Made by a program: the position numbers and the translations under genes. A DNA stretch of 64,000 nucleotides, from positions 124,001-188,000 of the forward strand of contig NZ_JAPWHB010000003.1 of the NCBI RefSeq assembly GCF_027214025.1, given 5' to 3'. This document shows positions 8,468 to 17,225 of this stretch, piece by piece (position 1 is the first letter of the stretch; every line of letters begins with the position of its first letter). Source of the stretch: Parahoeflea alexandrii. Lineage in GTDB: Bacteria; Pseudomonadota; Alphaproteobacteria; Rhizobiales; Rhizobiaceae. Below the pieces are notes generated by a model that did no database searches, was not told the DNA's origin, and saw only the letters and a list, made by a program, of their open reading frames with translations.

Positions 8468-9763
8468 TCACCCCATCTTGCGGCGGAAGCCGGCGAAGTA
8501 GAAGCCGTCGGTGCCGGTGCGCCGCGGCGACAGCACCAGTCCCAGGTTCTGATCCGCATAGGGAACCGGCGCATCCGGGTCCGTCACAACTGAGGCCCAA
8601 CGCTGCTTGAGACTGATGGTTTCAAATTCCGGATGACGCTGCAGGAATGCTTTCACCCGATCGGTGTTTTCCTCCGGCAGCAGCGAACAGGTGACATAGG
8701 CCAGTTCGCCGCCGGGGCGGACATAGTTGACCGCTTCGTCGAGCACCTTGTCCTGGTCTGCGACGCGGTCGGCGATGTTCTTTTCCGATATCCGCCACTT
8801 GGCATCCGGGCGGCGGCGCCAGGTGCCGGTTCCGGTACAGGGCGCATCAATCAATACCCGGTCCATGCGGCCTTCGAGACCGGCGAGGTTGGCGGCCCGT
8901 TCCTTGATGTAGATGATCTCGGCGCCGGCGCGGCGGATGCGCTCGACCATCGGCGCCAGCCTGCGCCGGTCAGCGTCATAGGCGTTGATGCTGCCTTCGT
9001 TGTTCATCATCGCCGCGAAGGCCAGCGACTTGCCGCCGCCACCGGCGCAGTAATCGAGCACCTTTTCGCCGGGCGCGGCGCCGGCCAGGTGAGCCGCCAG
9101 TTGCGAACCTTCGTCCTGGATCTCGAACCAGCCGCGGGCGAAGCTGACTTCGCTGGTGGCGGCGATCTGGCGCTGCGGTCCTTCGCCGGCTTCGATCCGG
9201 ATGCCGTTCGGCGCCAGCCGTGTCGGACGGGCGCCCTGTTCGGCAAAAGCTTCAAGAACCTCATCACGGTTGGTTGCAAGCGTATTGACCCTGAGATCAA
9301 GCGGCGGACGGGCGATCATGGCTCGCGCTTCCGCTTCCCATTCGCTGCCAAAGGCCCGTTCGAACGATCCGACGAGCCACTCGGGGATGTCGGCGCGAAC
9401 ATGCGGCTCGGCCTGCGACAGGTCCCGCGCCAGACAATCGGCGAGCTTCTCCACGGACGGTATTTCGGGGGCGAAACGATCCCCTTCGAGCATGCTTGCC
9501 AGCTCTCCCGGGCTGATCCGCCATTGCCGCAGCAGCGTGGCGACGGCGAGGTCGGCAGGCGTGTCTCCCCCCATCATGAAACCGTGCGACAGTTTCATTC
9601 TGAGCGCGTCATGCACCAGGTTGGAGATCGCCGCTCTGTCGCCGGACCCGGCAAAGCGGTGCGACAGGCCCCAGTCCTTCAGCGCATCGGGCACCGGCCG
9701 GTGCCGGGCGTCGATCTCGGTCAGGACTTCGATGGCTGCTTGCAGGCGTCCGCCTAGGCGCAT
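8468..9763 (-). CDS. rsmB: 16S rRNA m5C methyltransferase, RsmB/NSUN family
   Basis: A 431-residue RNA (cytosine-C5) methyltransferase. The N-terminal third is a NusB-like helical domain (AISNLVHDALR). The SAM-binding motif is VLDYCAGGGGKSLAFAAMM. The two catalytic cysteines are in DAPCTGTGTWRRRPD (motif IV) and VTCSLLPEEN (motif VI). The frame extends further upstream, but the ATG at 9763 (MRLGGRLQAAIEVL) is preceded by GGGAGA at suitable distance and matches rhizobial relatives. The target is probably C967 of 16S rRNA, inferred from family. A 179-base gap separates it from the SDR gene, and I see no strong signal in that gap. Confidence 0.92.
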   Translation of the reverse strand: MRLGGRLQAAIEVLTEIDARHRPVPDALKDWGLSHRFAGSGDRAAISNLVHDALRMKLSHGFMMGGDTPADLAVATLLRQWRISPGELASMLEGDRFAPEIPSVEKLADCLARDLSQAEPHVRADIPEWLVGSFERAFGSEWEAEARAMIARPPLDLRVNTLATNRDEVLEAFAEQGARPTRLAPNGIRIEAGEGPQRQIAATSEVSFARGWFEIQDEGSQLAAHLAGAAPGEKVLDYCAGGGGKSLAFAAMMNNEGSINAYDADRRRLAPMVERIRRAGAEIIYIKERAANLAGLEGRMDRVLIDAPCTGTGTWRRRPDAKWRISEKNIADRVADQDKVLDEAVNYVRPGGELAYVTCSLLPEENTDRVKAFLQRHPEFETISLKQRWASVVTDPDAPVPYADQNLGLVLSPRRTGTDGFYFAGFRRKMG

Positions 9764-9942
9764 GGTCTGATCTCCCAATGCATGGCGCGTCCAGATGGAC
9801 ACATTTGAACGCCAACGCACATGCATGATTGCAAAGGTTCACAGCACGACAAGCGCACCCTCCGGGGCGCGCGGCGCTGTGTGTTGGTCCTCTGCTAGCC
9901 GGTCAGATACCGCTTAGCAAGCGATTCACCTTCCAGGCGGCC

Positions 9943-10689
9943 TCAGATGCAACGGCCGCCGTCAACTTCCATGGTGACGCCGGTGATCATTGCCGCTTCA
10001 TCGGAACAGAGGAAACAGGCAGCGTTGCCCATGTCCTCGGGCGTGGAAAACCGGCCCAGCGGAATGGTCGAGAGGAACTTGGCGCGGATTTCCGGCGTGT
10101 CCTCGCCCATGAAGGACTTGAGCAGCGGCGTCTCGCCCGCCACCGGGTTGATGGCATTGACGCGCACGCCCGACGGCGCCAACTCCACCGCCATCGAGCG
10201 GGTTGCGGTGATCATCCAGCCCTTGGAGGAATTGTACCAGCTCAGCCGCGGCCGCGGGCTGACGCCGGCGGTGGAGGCGACATTGAGAATTGCGCCGGCG
10301 CGTTTTTGTTTCATGACCGGAACGAAGTGGCGAGCCGTCAGGTATACGGACTTGGTGTTGACGGCGAGGACCCGGTCGAAATCCTCCTCGCTGATGTCTT
10401 CCATCGCCGCCGGCAGATGGGTGATGCCGGCATTGTTGACGAGAATGTCGAGGCCACCGAAGCGCTCCAGGACCGTCTTGGCCATCGCCGCCACGCTGTC
10501 ATTGCGGGAGACATCCACCGCCACGGCAAAGGCCTGGTCGCCAAGCCCGGCGGCGAAGTCGTTTGCCGCATCGGCATTGATGTCGGCGATGGCGACGCGC
10601 GCACCCTCGGCCAGAAATTTACGGACGATGCCGGCGCCAAATCCGGATGCGCCGCCGGTCACCAGCGCTGTCTTGCCTTCAAGTCTCAT
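9943..10689 (-). CDS. SDR-family NAD(P)-dependent dehydrogenase
   Basis: A 248-residue classical short-chain dehydrogenase. It has the TGGASGFG cofactor motif at residues 11-18, NNAG in the middle, the catalytic Tyr and Lys in YNSSKG, and ends MTGVTMEVDGGRCI as classical SDRs do. The acidic residue after the second strand (VAIADINAD) favours NAD over NADP. It is the last gene of a seven-gene leftward operon, 22 bases after the aldehyde dehydrogenase gene, so an alcohol or hydroxy-acid oxidation step feeding or following that enzyme is likely. The substrate is unknown. Confidence 0.9.
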   Translation of the reverse strand: MRLEGKTALVTGGASGFGAGIVRKFLAEGARVAIADINADAANDFAAGLGDQAFAVAVDVSRNDSVAAMAKTVLERFGGLDILVNNAGITHLPAAMEDISEEDFDRVLAVNTKSVYLTARHFVPVMKQKRAGAILNVASTAGVSPRPRLSWYNSSKGWMITATRSMAVELAPSGVRVNAINPVAGETPLLKSFMGEDTPEIRAKFLSTIPLGRFSTPEDMGNAACFLCSDEAAMITGVTMEVDGGRCI

Positions 10690-10711
10690 CGATCTTTCCT
10701 CACTTCAAATT

Positions 10712-12178
10712 TCAACGGCCATGCCAGACGGCAACGGTCTTCAAGGCCGAGAAGCCGTAGAGCGCCTCAAAACCCTTTTCCCGGCCATGGCCGGATTTGC
10801 CGACACCGCCAAAGGGCAGCTCGACGCCGCCGCCGGCGCCGTAATTGTTGACAAAGACCTGGCCGGAGCGGATTTCGCGCGCCAGCCGCATCTGACGGCC
10901 GCCGTCCCGGGTCCAGACCCCGGCCACCAGGCCGTAATCGGTGCCGTTGGCGATCGCGATGGCCTCTTCCTCGTCGCGGAACGGGATGATCACCTGCACC
11001 GGGCCGAAGATCTCGTCGCGGGCCAGCGCATGGCCGGGATCGACGTCGCCGTAGAGTGTCGGGCGCACGTAATGGCCACCCATGGGCGCCGATTTCGGCA
11101 TCTGGCCCTCGGCCACCGGCGCCAGACCGTCCTCGTCGGCCTCGGCGAGGAAACCCTGCACGATGTTCTTCTGCCGCGCCGAGATCAGCGGACCTACCGA
11201 TTGATCCTCGATCGCTGCGCCGACGGTCAGCGCCTTGTAGCGCTCGCTCATCAGCCGGACCAGATCCTTGTGCAGCGATGCCTCGACGAGAATGCGCGAC
11301 GAGGCGGAACAGGTCTGGCCGGCATTCTGGATCCCGGCATTGACCAGGAACGGCAGGGCGCGCTCGAGGTCCGCATCGGCAAAGACGATCTGCGGCGACT
11401 TGCCGCCCAGTTCCAGCGTCACCGGGATGACGTTCTGCGCCGCAGCCTGCTGGATCTTGCGGCCGGTCTCGAGCGAACCGGTGAACGAGATGTGATTGAC
11501 GCCCGGGTGCGAGCAGAGCGCCGCCCCGGCCTCCTCGCCCAGACCCGGCACCACGTTGAGCGCGCCTGCAGGCAGGCCGCATTCCATGGCGATGCGGGCG
11601 AAGGCCAGAGCCGTCAGCGAGGCTTCCTCAGCCGGCTTCAGAACCGCGGCGTTGCCCATGGTCAGCGCGGCGCCAACCGAGCGGCCAAGGATCTGCATCG
11701 GGTAGTTCCACGGGATGATGTGGCCGGTGACTCCATGCGGCTCGCGCAGGGTGTAGACCGTGTAATCGTTGAGATAGGGAATGGTCTCGCCATGGATCTT
11801 GTCGGCGGCGCCGCCATAGAACTCCAGGTAGCGCGCCAGCGCCCGGGCATCGGCGCGGGCCTGGGTCAGCGGCTTGCCGACGTCGTGGGCCTCGAGCTTG
11901 GCCAGCCACTCGACGTTTTCCTCCACCGCGCGGCCGATCTTCGCGAGCAGGCGGCCGCGCTCGGCGGCAGGCATGCGGCCCCACTCGCCGGACATCGCGG
12001 ACTGGGCGGCATCGACGGCAGCCTCGATTTCAGCCTTTCCGCCCCGGGCAATGCTGCCGATCTCGTGGCCCGTCGACGGGTCCTCGACGGGCAATGTCCT
12101 GCCGCCTCCGCCCCCTATCCATCGGCCGCCGATCAGGCACTGGCTGGTATCAAATCCGGCGTCGAGAAGCTCGCTCAC
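10712..12178 (-). CDS. NAD-dependent aldehyde dehydrogenase
   Basis: A 488-residue ALDH superfamily enzyme that oxidises an aldehyde to its acid. The nucleophile is Cys290 in NAGQTCSASSR, the general base Glu lies in LELGGKSP, and IIPWNYPMQ and FTGSLETG complete the active and cofactor sites. GTG at 12178 is preferred as start because AAAGGA stands seven bases before it. A GTG six codons earlier, only two bases after the transporter gene's stop, lacks a ribosome binding site. It resembles betaine- or gamma-aminobutyraldehyde-type ALDHs, but these specificities cannot be separated by eye. It sits between the importer ATPase gene and the SDR gene. Confidence 0.93.
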   Translation of the reverse strand: MSELLDAGFDTSQCLIGGRWIGGGGGRTLPVEDPSTGHEIGSIARGGKAEIEAAVDAAQSAMSGEWGRMPAAERGRLLAKIGRAVEENVEWLAKLEAHDVGKPLTQARADARALARYLEFYGGAADKIHGETIPYLNDYTVYTLREPHGVTGHIIPWNYPMQILGRSVGAALTMGNAAVLKPAEEASLTALAFARIAMECGLPAGALNVVPGLGEEAGAALCSHPGVNHISFTGSLETGRKIQQAAAQNVIPVTLELGGKSPQIVFADADLERALPFLVNAGIQNAGQTCSASSRILVEASLHKDLVRLMSERYKALTVGAAIEDQSVGPLISARQKNIVQGFLAEADEDGLAPVAEGQMPKSAPMGGHYVRPTLYGDVDPGHALARDEIFGPVQVIIPFRDEEEAIAIANGTDYGLVAGVWTRDGGRQMRLAREIRSGQVFVNNYGAGGGVELPFGGVGKSGHGREKGFEALYGFSALKTVAVWHGR

Positions 12179-12198
12179 GGGTCGTCCTTTCTTCACTT

Positions 12199-13809
12199 TC
12201 AGTCTGCCGGTGCGGCAAGCGCCGCTTCCAGCGATGGCGTCGCCGCCACCAGTTTTTGCGTATAGGGGTGCTGCGGATTGCGGAAAACGGTTTCGGTTTC
12301 GCCCTGCTCGACGATCCTGCCGTCCTTCATCACCAGCACCCGGTCGGTGATGGCGCGAACCACGGACAGATCATGCGAGATGAACAGATAGGACAGGTCC
12401 AGCCGTTCCGACAAGCCGGCCAGCAGATCGAGGATCTGGGCGCGGATCGAGACATCGAGGGCCGAGACCGCCTCGTCGAGCACGATCAGCGCCGGCTCGA
12501 TGATCAGGGCGCGGGCGATGGCTATGCGCTGGCGCTGGCCGCCGGAAAACTCGTGGATGTACTTGTCGGCGTCGCTCGAGCTGAGCCCGACTTCGGTCAG
12601 CGCCCGGTCGATCCGGCGCTCCAGCTCCGCGCCCCGCGGCGGATTCTTGACGAGATGGAACGGTTCCGTAACAAGCCTTCGCACCTGGTGGCGCGGATTG
12701 AAGGAGCCATAGGGATCCTGAAACACCACCTGCATCCGCGCCCGGAGTTCGGGATGGGGTCCATCACCGGCGCTGGAAAAGACATGACCGTTCAGCCGGA
12801 TGTCGCCGCCCTGCAGTCCGTCGAGCGCCAGGATCGAGCGCGCAAGCGTCGACTTGCCGCAGCCGGATTCGCCGACCAGGCCGACATTCTCGCCGTGGCT
12901 GATCTCGAAACTGACGTGATCGACGGCACGGAATGGCGGCGGTTTGACAAACAGGTTGCGGCGCGGCTGCTGATAATCGCGAACGACGTTCTCGACCGCC
13001 AAGACCGGTATTTTGCCGGATTCGGGCTTGCGGCCGCGATCGGGCACATGGGCGGACGCGGTAAACAGCGCCCGCGTGTAGGGGTGGCGCATGGCCCGGA
13101 AGATCTCGCGGGTCGCCCCCGCCTCGACCACCGCGCCATCCTTCATGATGGCGATGGAATCGGCGAGCCCGGCGACGACGGCAAGGTCATGGGTGATCAG
13201 CATCAGCCCCATGTCCTCTTCGCGTACCAGCTGCTTGAGCAGATCGAGAATCTGGGCCTGGGTGGTGACATCGAGCGCCGTGGTCGGCTCGTCGGCGATC
13301 AGCAGCTTGGGCCGAAGCGCAATGGCCTGGGCGATGACCACGCGCTGGCGCTGGCCGCCGGACAGATCATGCGGGAAGCGGTCGAGCGGAAAACGATCCT
13401 CGGGCAGACCAACGCGGTTCAGCATCTCGCGGGCGATGGAGAAGGCCTCACGGCGGCTGGCGCCGGTGTGGATGCGGACGGTTTCGGCGACCTGGTCGCC
13501 GATGGTGCGCACCGGATTGAGCGCCGTCATCGGCTCCTGGAAGATCATGCCGACGTCGCGGCCGCGCATCCGGCAGAGCGCCGGTTCGCCCATGATGGAA
13601 AGATCGGCTCCGGCGACACGGATCGACCCGCTCCAGTTGCTGCCACTGGGCAGCAGTTGCATCACCGAGAGCGCCGTCATCGATTTGCCGGAACCGGATT
13701 CGCCGACAATGCCGAGGATGCGGCCGGGATCCAGGGTCAGGTCGATGTCGTGCAGCACGGTGTTGCCGTGGATATCGACTTTCAGATCGGAGATGGAGAG
13801 GACCGTCAT
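12199..13809 (-). CDS. ABC transporter ATPase with two fused nucleotide-binding domains (peptide/opine type)
   Basis: A 536-residue protein containing two complete ABC ATPase domains that in Dpp/Opp systems are usually separate D and F proteins. The first has Walker A GESGSGKS near residue 36 and signature LSGGQRQR. The second has GESGCGKS and FSGGQRQR. Both halves have the oligopeptide-type C-terminal region (YTRALF, HPYTQKLV). The annotated frame is open far upstream, but the real start is the ATG at 13809 (MTVLSISDLKVDIHG), whose first base is also the last base of the permease stop codon (TGATG). It powers the importer encoded by the next three upstream genes. Confidence 0.95.
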   Translation of the reverse strand: MTVLSISDLKVDIHGNTVLHDIDLTLDPGRILGIVGESGSGKSMTALSVMQLLPSGSNWSGSIRVAGADLSIMGEPALCRMRGRDVGMIFQEPMTALNPVRTIGDQVAETVRIHTGASRREAFSIAREMLNRVGLPEDRFPLDRFPHDLSGGQRQRVVIAQAIALRPKLLIADEPTTALDVTTQAQILDLLKQLVREEDMGLMLITHDLAVVAGLADSIAIMKDGAVVEAGATREIFRAMRHPYTRALFTASAHVPDRGRKPESGKIPVLAVENVVRDYQQPRRNLFVKPPPFRAVDHVSFEISHGENVGLVGESGCGKSTLARSILALDGLQGGDIRLNGHVFSSAGDGPHPELRARMQVVFQDPYGSFNPRHQVRRLVTEPFHLVKNPPRGAELERRIDRALTEVGLSSSDADKYIHEFSGGQRQRIAIARALIIEPALIVLDEAVSALDVSIRAQILDLLAGLSERLDLSYLFISHDLSVVRAITDRVLVMKDGRIVEQGETETVFRNPQHPYTQKLVAATPSLEAALAAPAD

Positions 13810-14666
13810 CAGCGCCCCCGTCTCAGCTTGGGGTCGAACAGATCCCGCAGGCCGTCGCCCATCAGGTTCAGCCCAAGCACGGTGACGATGATTGCAAAGC
13901 CGGGAAACAATGCCATGTGCGGTGCAAGCGAGATCAGCGTCTGCGCATCGGCGAGCATGCGGCCCCAGCTTGGCAGCGGCGGCTGGGCGCCGAGCCCGAC
14001 ATAAGCGAGTGCTGCTTCGGCGAGGATGGCGAGCGAGAACTGGATGGTGCCCTGGACGATCAGCAGGTTGGCTATGTTGGGCAGGATGTGTTCCGCCGAG
14101 ATCCGCGCCCGGCTCTTGCCCGCCACCCGCGCCGCAAGCACGAAATCCCGGGTCCACAGCGACAGGGCCGCACCGCGCGCCAGCCGCGCGAACACCGGCA
14201 CGTTGAAAATACCGATGGCGATGATGGCGTTGACGGCGCCAGGTCCGAAGACGGCGGTGATCATGATCGCCAGCAAGAGCGACGGGAAGGCAAACACCAA
14301 ATCGTTGCCGCGCATGATGATCTCGTCGATCAGGCTTCCCCTGCGGGCGGCGGCATAGAGCCCCAGCGGCACGCCGACGATCATACCGATGCCGACCGCG
14401 ACAAAGGCCACGGCGATCGACACGCGGGCGCCGACCATGATCATGGAAAACATATCGCGCCCGAAATGATCCGTCCCGAACCAGTGCTCGAGCGATGGTC
14501 CCTTGAGCTTTCCGGCAATGTCCATCTTCGTCGGGTCGAACGGCGTCCAGAGGAACGAGACCAGCGCAAGCGCGATGAACAGCGCGGAGAGCAGGAAGCC
14601 CAGGACAAATGCCGGATGGCCAAGCGCCATCCGCAGGAAGGACCGATCGGCGGGAGGTGTGCTCAT
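13809..14666 (-). CDS. ABC transporter permease, DppC/OppC type
   Basis: A 285-residue inner-membrane permease. The N-terminus has one helix (AFVLGFLLSALFIALALVSF), then the DppC-type segment HWFGTDHFGRDMFSMIM, and later the coupling EAA loop with AARVAGKSRARISAEHILPN. About six membrane helices are visible. The ATG at 14666 overlaps the stop of the DppB-type gene (ATGA), and its own stop overlaps the ATPase start, so the three genes are translationally coupled. It forms the membrane channel with the adjacent DppB-type protein; the substrate is set by the binding protein encoded upstream. Confidence 0.94.
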   Translation of the reverse strand: MSTPPADRSFLRMALGHPAFVLGFLLSALFIALALVSFLWTPFDPTKMDIAGKLKGPSLEHWFGTDHFGRDMFSMIMVGARVSIAVAFVAVGIGMIVGVPLGLYAAARRGSLIDEIIMRGNDLVFAFPSLLLAIMITAVFGPGAVNAIIAIGIFNVPVFARLARGAALSLWTRDFVLAARVAGKSRARISAEHILPNIANLLIVQGTIQFSLAILAEAALAYVGLGAQPPLPSWGRMLADAQTLISLAPHMALFPGFAIIVTVLGLNLMGDGLRDLFDPKLRRGR

Positions 14667-15613
14667 GACCGGCGCCTGCGCAATCGCGGGTCGGCGGCCG
14701 CATAGGCGAGATCGACCAGGAAGGTGACGACGATGACGGCGAAGACCAGCAGGATTACCACGGAGCGTACGACAATCAGATCGCGCTGGGTGATCGCCTG
14801 GAATGCCAGCCGGCCGAGGCCGGGGAGATAGAAGACATTCTCGATGATGATGCCGCCGGCGAGCAGGAAGGAAAACTGCAGGCCGATGATGGTCAGCACC
14901 GGAATCAGCGCATTGCGCAGCGCATGGCGCCAGAGCGCCTGGCCGCGGCTCAGTCCCTTGGCGCGGGCGGTGCGCATGAAATCCTCGTTGAGCGTGTCGA
15001 TCAGCGACGAGCGCATGACCCGGGCCAGGATCGAGGCCTGCGGCAAGGCGAGCGCGATCGCAGGCAGCGTCAGCGCCTTGATCGCGGGCCAGAAGCCGGC
15101 TTCCCATCCCGGGAAACCACCGGCCGAGAACCAGCGCAGATTGACCGCGAAGATCAGCACCAGGATCATCGCGAACCAGAAATTGGGGATCGCCACGCCG
15201 AGCTGGGTGGCGCCCATGACCGTCAGGTCGGCGGCCGAGTTGCGCCGCGAGGCAGCCAGAATTCCGGCAGGAAATGCGATCAGGGTCGAAAGTGCCAGCG
15301 CATAAAGCGTCAGCGGCAGCGATATCACCACCCGCTCGGCGATCAGTTCGGAAACCGGAACCCGGTAGGTGTAGGAAATGCCGAAGTCGCCCTGCAGAAG
15401 GCCCGCCACCCAGCCGATATAGCGCAGGGGCAACGGCTCATCGAGGCCAAGCTGGCTGCGCAATGCCGCCACTGCCTGCGGATCAGCATTGAGGCCCATC
15501 ATGAAGGACGCGGGATCGCCGGGCACCACTTCCATGACCAGGAAGATGACCAGACTGGCGGCAACAAGACTGAGCGACAGGGACAGGAGGCGCCGCAGGA
15601 GATAGGCGGTCAT
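14663..15613 (-). CDS. ABC transporter permease, DppB/OppB type
   Basis: A 316-residue permease. It begins MTAYLLRRLLSLSLSLVAAS, the first helix, followed by the DppB-type VVPGDPASFMMG and LGLDEPLPLRYIGWVAGLLQGDFG. The EAA loop is MRTARAKGLSRGQALWRHALRNALIPVL, split here between FMRTARAKGLSRG and the next helix. The frame could begin 19 codons earlier, but the ATG at 15613 gives the standard N-terminus. The gene ends in an ATGA overlap with the DppC-type gene. Function is peptide- or opine-like solute import, judged by family. Confidence 0.94.
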   Translation of the reverse strand: MTAYLLRRLLSLSLSLVAASLVIFLVMEVVPGDPASFMMGLNADPQAVAALRSQLGLDEPLPLRYIGWVAGLLQGDFGISYTYRVPVSELIAERVVISLPLTLYALALSTLIAFPAGILAASRRNSAADLTVMGATQLGVAIPNFWFAMILVLIFAVNLRWFSAGGFPGWEAGFWPAIKALTLPAIALALPQASILARVMRSSLIDTLNEDFMRTARAKGLSRGQALWRHALRNALIPVLTIIGLQFSFLLAGGIIIENVFYLPGLGRLAFQAITQRDLIVVRSVVILLVFAVIVVTFLVDLAYAAADPRLRRRRS

Positions 15614-15697
15614 CGGGCATGATCCAGGGGGCATGATCCACGGGCATAATGGTGCGATGGCCGGGTTCACACCCGGCCATCGCGAAGGTCAGGGGTC

Positions 15698-17188
15698 TCA
15701 CTCTTCCCAGTAGACACCGGTCATGTCGTTGGCCTGGGTCGGCGAGTTGAGCCAGATCCCTTTCAGCTTGGCGCTGATGACGCCGGCGCGGGCAAGCTGG
15801 AACAGGTAGGCATTGACGTAATCGTCAGCAATCTTCTTCTGCGCCGCCTGCATCAGCTCGGTACGCTTGGCCGGGTCGGTGGCGTTGGCGAGGTCCGCCA
15901 TGATCGCCTTGAAGTCCGGATCGCCGTACTGGAAGTAGTAGTCGTCGCGGGCATAGATGCCGATATCCATCGGTTCGGTGTGCGAAACGATGGTCAGGTC
16001 GAAGTTCTTGGCCTTGAACACGTCATCCAGCCACTGCGCCCATTCGACATTGGTGATGTCGGTGTTGATACCGACCTCACGCAGCTGCGCCGCAATGATT
16101 TCGCCGCCGCGACGTGCATAGCTCGGCGGAGGGAGCTTCAGCGACAGGGTAAGATCGCTGACGCCGGCTTCCGCAAGCAGCGCCTTGGACTTTTCGGGGT
16201 CGTAGGCCGACTGGGCGGTCAGGTCGACATAGGCCGGGTTGTGCGGGGCGAAATGGGTGCCGATCGGCGTGCCGTAGCCGAACATGGCGCCATCGATGAT
16301 CGCCTGACGGTCGATGGCATGGGCGATCGCCTCACGCACCTTGACGTTGTCGAGCGGCGGCTTCTTGTTGTTCATGGCGAGGATGGTTTCACCCTCGGAC
16401 GAGCCGGTGATCACCTTGAAACGCGGATCGGCCTCGAACTGCACCAGGTTTTCCGGAGCCGGGAAGGCCGGGTAGGCATCGAGGTCGCCGGCCATCATCG
16501 CGGCAAAGGCCGCAGTCGGGTCGGAGATGAACTTGAAGGTCACCTTGTCGAGCTTGACCGGTGTCCCCCAATAGCCGTCATAACGGCCGAGTTCGACGCG
16601 GTCGCCCTTGACCCATTCGGTGAGCGTGAACGGTCCGGTGCCGACCGGCTTGGCGGCGTTGTCGGCTGCCGTCTCCGGCGCGACGATGACTGCATCGCCC
16701 CAGGCCATGTTGAACAGGAACGAGCCGTTGGGCTTGGACAGGGTCACCTTGACTGTGGCCGGATCGACCACGTCGACCGAGGCGATGTCGGCGAACAGGG
16801 CCTTCTGGGCGTTGGTCGAGCCTTCCGCGCGGGCGCGGTCGAGCGAGAACTTGACGTCATCGGCGTTGAAATCCGAACCGTCATGGAACTTCACACCGGT
16901 ATGCAGCTTGAAGGTGTAGACAAGGCCATCGTCGGAAATTTCCCAGCTTTCGGCCAGCGCAGGCAGGATTGCACCGTCGGAGCCAAAGCGGGTGAGGCCT
17001 TCAAAAACGTTGGCATAGACCACCTCGTCGATCGCCGCGGCGGCGCCGCCGGTCGGGTCGAGGTTCGGCGGCTCAAGCTGCATGCCGATGGTCACATCCA
17101 TCTTGGCAGCCATGGCCGGCGTGACGCCGAACGCCAGGCCCAGAGCCAGTAACGAAACGGCTGTTGCCGCAATCGGATTCTTTGTCAT
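15698..17188 (-). CDS. Periplasmic solute-binding protein of the peptide/opine ABC importer (SBP family 5)
   Basis: A 496-residue family 5 binding protein. A signal peptide covers about residues 1-27 (LLALGLAFGVTPAMA then AKMDV). The mature part has LDPTGGAAAAIDEVVYANVFEGL, PALAESWEISDDGLVYTFKL and VKFHDGSDFNADDVKFSL, the hallmark block of DppA/OppA/NikA-like proteins. The ATG at 17188 has AAGGAAG upstream; a longer frame has no support. It lies 37 bases after the M20 hydrolase gene and 84 bases before the first permease gene. Family 5 proteins bind peptides, opines, nickel chelates or glutathione; the ligand is not readable here. Confidence 0.95.
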   Translation of the reverse strand: MTKNPIAATAVSLLALGLAFGVTPAMAAKMDVTIGMQLEPPNLDPTGGAAAAIDEVVYANVFEGLTRFGSDGAILPALAESWEISDDGLVYTFKLHTGVKFHDGSDFNADDVKFSLDRARAEGSTNAQKALFADIASVDVVDPATVKVTLSKPNGSFLFNMAWGDAVIVAPETAADNAAKPVGTGPFTLTEWVKGDRVELGRYDGYWGTPVKLDKVTFKFISDPTAAFAAMMAGDLDAYPAFPAPENLVQFEADPRFKVITGSSEGETILAMNNKKPPLDNVKVREAIAHAIDRQAIIDGAMFGYGTPIGTHFAPHNPAYVDLTAQSAYDPEKSKALLAEAGVSDLTLSLKLPPPSYARRGGEIIAAQLREVGINTDITNVEWAQWLDDVFKAKNFDLTIVSHTEPMDIGIYARDDYYFQYGDPDFKAIMADLANATDPAKRTELMQAAQKKIADDYVNAYLFQLARAGVISAKLKGIWLNSPTQANDMTGVYWEE

Positions 17189-17225
17189 GTCTGCTTCCTT
17201 CGCTCCCGTTGGCACGGCTTACGTC

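Noticed and set aside
9947-14004. Long plus-strand frames (772 and 636 residues) over the importer and dehydrogenase genes
   Set aside because: They lie opposite genes with clear family motifs and show shadow composition.
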